Shown one piece after another: positions 53,838 through 64,000 of a DNA stretch of 64,000 nucleotides. A model generated the notes under the pieces. It did not search any database, was not told the DNA's origin, and worked only from the letters and a program-made list of their open reading frames with translations. The translations under genes were made by a program, and so were the position numbers. Numbering within the stretch: position 1 is the first letter of the stretch; each line of letters opens with the position of its first letter. This DNA comes from Lota lota (Eukaryota > Chordata > Actinopteri > Gadiformes > Lotidae): assembly GCA_026745465.1 (NCBI GenBank), contig JACYXH010000104.1, positions 62,001-126,000 of the forward strand, given 5' to 3'.

Positions 53838-54997
53838 GTAAATTATACATGTTTTACACTTTCTTTTTGTTTATATTGATATATATTTATTATATATACT
53901 TTTTTTTAGATCTAGAAATGGCAATCGCATACTGGAATTTAGTATTGGCTGGAAGATTCAAGTTCCTGGATCTGTGGAACAAATATTTAGTTGTAAGTGA
54001 ATTGGTATAATTATTCATATTTCAACCGTCCTTCTTTGTTGTTGGCTAACTTCAGTCCATACCTCACTTCCTGCAGGAACACCATAAAAGGTCAATTCCC
54101 AAAGACACATGGAACCTCTTGTTAGACTTCAGCACAATGATCACAGACGACATGTCAAATTACGATGAGGAAGGTGTGTACAGAGAGCTAAATTACTAAT
54201 TTTCCGTGTTTTGGGGTTTGCACATTGTAGTGAAAGGCCATGTCATACAACGCCAAACTGAAAGTTCATAACCTTCAGTTAATATTCAGACCACTTTAGC
54301 CACTCGTTTTTGTCTGCAGACACAATCACTTAGTCATGTCCCAATTATGAATGCATTCTTTTTCTCAAATGTGTTTTACTCATCCACATGGCACCATGAG
54401 GGGGGCGTTCTCAGAGTCATCCACTTTGTAGATCCACATAATTGGCTGTTGCCTTGGCTCCACCCGAGCCTTCAGCGGCGCATCAAAAGACCCTTCACAC
54501 AGCCTTTTCTTTCGGCTCAAACGCTGCCATAATAATGAAAGCGGTCCGCTTGCTCTCATGCCATCGTCAACTCCCCACTTTCACTCATAGATGATATCAT
54601 TCTTTGTACATTGATTGTTCTCAATACACACAGAGATGGTTCGTGATGCACCCCGTGGAGCACGGTAAACGGTGAGCTGATGTGACGCTGATGACACAAC
54701 ACAACGCAGCGATTTCAGTGGAGCCCATCTCTGTGAACCGATGTTCAAAAACAGGGGGGGAAAAAAGACATGTGTTTACACACTTCTCTGGCGTAGTGTG
54801 TACATGGCCCAGTTCGTGTTACATACATGTATTGTGGGGTTCCGCGACAGAGAAAAGACTCTAGCTGTTACTCTCTGCAGGTTTAACAAACTGTACATTT
54901 TTGTTTGTTTGTTTTTGAAGGAGCATGGCCGGTACTCATCGACGACTTTGTGGAGTTCGCGAGGCCACATATCGGGACAAAAAGCACAGCGGTTTAA
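52188..54997 (+). CDS. dcun1d1: DCN1-like protein 1, cullin neddylation E3 cofactor (Dcun1d1)
   Basis: Co-E3 that promotes NEDD8 transfer from UBC12 to cullins. Coding exons: 52188-52190 (start codon only), 52795-53008, 53103-53271, 53608-53738, 53910-53992, 54077-54173 and 54921-54997. They total 257 residues (human 259) with GT-AG borders. An N-terminal UBA-like domain (starting [14 protein letters not shown], about 2-50) precedes the PONY/DCUN1 domain, with [14 protein letters not shown], the [20 protein letters not shown] stretch, [13 protein letters not shown] and the C-terminal [14 protein letters not shown] that binds UBC12/cullin. The start follows from the family sequence MNKLKSS, which is completed only if the ATG comes from an upstream exon ending ATG|GTAAAT. 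A poly(A) signal AATAAA lies at 55588-55593. Confidence 0.95.
53739..53836. repeat. (GT)n beginning inside a dcun1d1 splice donor
   Basis: The exon 4 donor GTAAGT at 53739 continues directly into about 47 GT units. Confidence 0.95.
54174..54920. other. dcun1d1 last coding intron
   Basis: About 750 bases with no recognised exon or repeat. The acceptor is preceded by TTGTTTGTTTGTTTTTGAAG. Confidence 0.5.
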
Positions 54998-55587
54998 CAT
55001 CGGCAGCCCGCCGAGGCTTACGGAACATTAACGTTTGTACAGCTACAAACCCCTCACCGAAACCACGGTGGCGAGTCGGGGGAAGAGGATTGCACTGAGC
55101 TGAGATCTACATTGCCTTTTCAACCCTCAGGACCGAGACGTTTTACAAAGCAGAGACTTTATAAAGATAAACAATATATATATATATATAAAAAAGGCGT
55201 ATCTCCTCGTCTGTGGACTTGGGAGGGGTTGGTTTGGGGGCTTTTATTTCAAATATAGGTTTTTTTTCCCCGGTTTCTTTCTTTGAGCTCAAACAAACTG
55301 AAAAAAGCAACCATCTTGGAACCATGCAGATCCTGTCGCAGCGTACAAGTCGATTTCAAATGGGTCTGGCTCAAGGAGCTAGCACCTTGACACTTGCTTT
55401 TGAATCATGATCTGAGAAGTCAGCGAGGGACTCGTACTTTGAAATATTGAATCCAATTTTAATACATTTGTGTGCATACCTGCTCCAATTTCTTTTACTT
55501 TTAATAAATATTTTGGTGACAGATCAGTACCAAACAGTGATTGTATTTTTTTGGTTTTAAGCAAAATGCTGTTTTCTGTATAAAGAC

Positions 55588-55593
55588 AATAAA
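55588..55593 (+). terminator. dcun1d1 poly(A) signal (AATAAA)
   Basis: Canonical signal about 590 bases after the dcun1d1 stop codon and before the ccdc39 start codon at 55971. Confidence 0.65.
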
Positions 55594-55970
55594 TATTTCA
55601 ATATTGTATCTCTTTCAGCTAAAATATTTGTGTTTATTCTGTATGTGCAAAGGACTACACCGTTATTTTTGCTAACTGAATAGTTTGCCATTTGTTAAAA
55701 AAAAGAATCTATATTTAATCTCATTAATATAAATGGGATAAATTAAGACCTGTTTCCTTAATTTGGGTATTTTTTGTTAAATCTCCATGTGCTGCCCCCT
55801 AGTGGCAGTACGGGAAAGAGAAAAACCGGTTGCTAAGGGATACTTTGCAAACAAGTATGGCTGTTAGGATCATGGTGTTAGTCGGAGATATTTAGCAGTA
55901 GTTCACTTGATTTACTTTGGGAAATATTGCTGATATTTACCACGTCTTTGAATTTAAGTTTAACGGTAAA

Positions 55971-63892
<7,922 letters not shown>

Positions 63893-64000
63893 GTGCGCTG
63901 ACCTGCTCCCCTGATGCTCCAAGTCAAAATCTCTCTCCTGCCATTTGTTTAACGCCTACGGCAGCAGCCGCTACGTAATGGTCCATTTCCACCTCTGCTT
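63893..64000. other. start of ccdc39 intron 12 at window edge
   Basis: Follows the donor CAG|GTGCGC. The remaining coding exons lie beyond the window. Confidence 0.7.

Overview
The window is vertebrate, almost certainly teleost, nuclear DNA. It holds six spliced protein-coding genes whose human counterparts all map to 3q26.3-q27: kcnmb2 (minus), tbl1xr1 (plus), b3gnt5 (plus, intronless CDS), eif4a2 (minus), dcun1d1 (plus) and the first 12 coding exons of ccdc39 (plus, running off the right edge). The gene order is compressed and rearranged relative to human. Very dense perfect microsatellites (AC/GT, CT, TTC, CCT, long homopolymer C or G), many short transposon remnants and short introns suit a fish with an unusually repeat-rich genome. 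A codfish-like lineage is my guess, not something the sequence proves.

Layout. 1-1162: AT-rich flank with a perfect hairpin. 1163-2813: kcnmb2, four coding exons on the minus strand. 2814-9430: intergenic, with CT and GT/G tracts and a 26-bp palindrome. 9430-11095: CpG-bearing segment and candidate untranslated leader exons of tbl1xr1. 13461-24284: tbl1xr1, 14 coding exons with repeat tracts pressed against several splice sites. 24285-29791: 3' UTR and repeats, including a large inverted repeat near 27.9-28.7 kb. 29792-35987: a complete-length but broken BEL/Pao LTR retrotransposon on the minus strand, with a 5-bp target duplication. 38285-39469: b3gnt5. 39470-45965: intergenic with a 471-bp tandem duplication, a 26-bp minisatellite and a poly-C tract. 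45966-51309: eif4a2 on the minus strand, with two SNORD2-like and two H/ACA-like snoRNAs in its introns and a hAT-like MITE. 52188-54997: dcun1d1. 55971-63892: ccdc39 exons 1-12.

Functionally the genes are unrelated housekeeping or tissue genes: a BK-channel subunit, a corepressor exchange factor, a glycolipid glycosyltransferase, a translation helicase that also hosts snoRNAs, a neddylation E3 cofactor and an axonemal ruler protein. eif4a2 and dcun1d1 are head to head. dcun1d1 and ccdc39 are tandem, with under 400 bp between the dcun1d1 poly(A) signal and the ccdc39 start codon. All exon boundaries come from reading splice consensus together with remembered protein families; no alignment was run.
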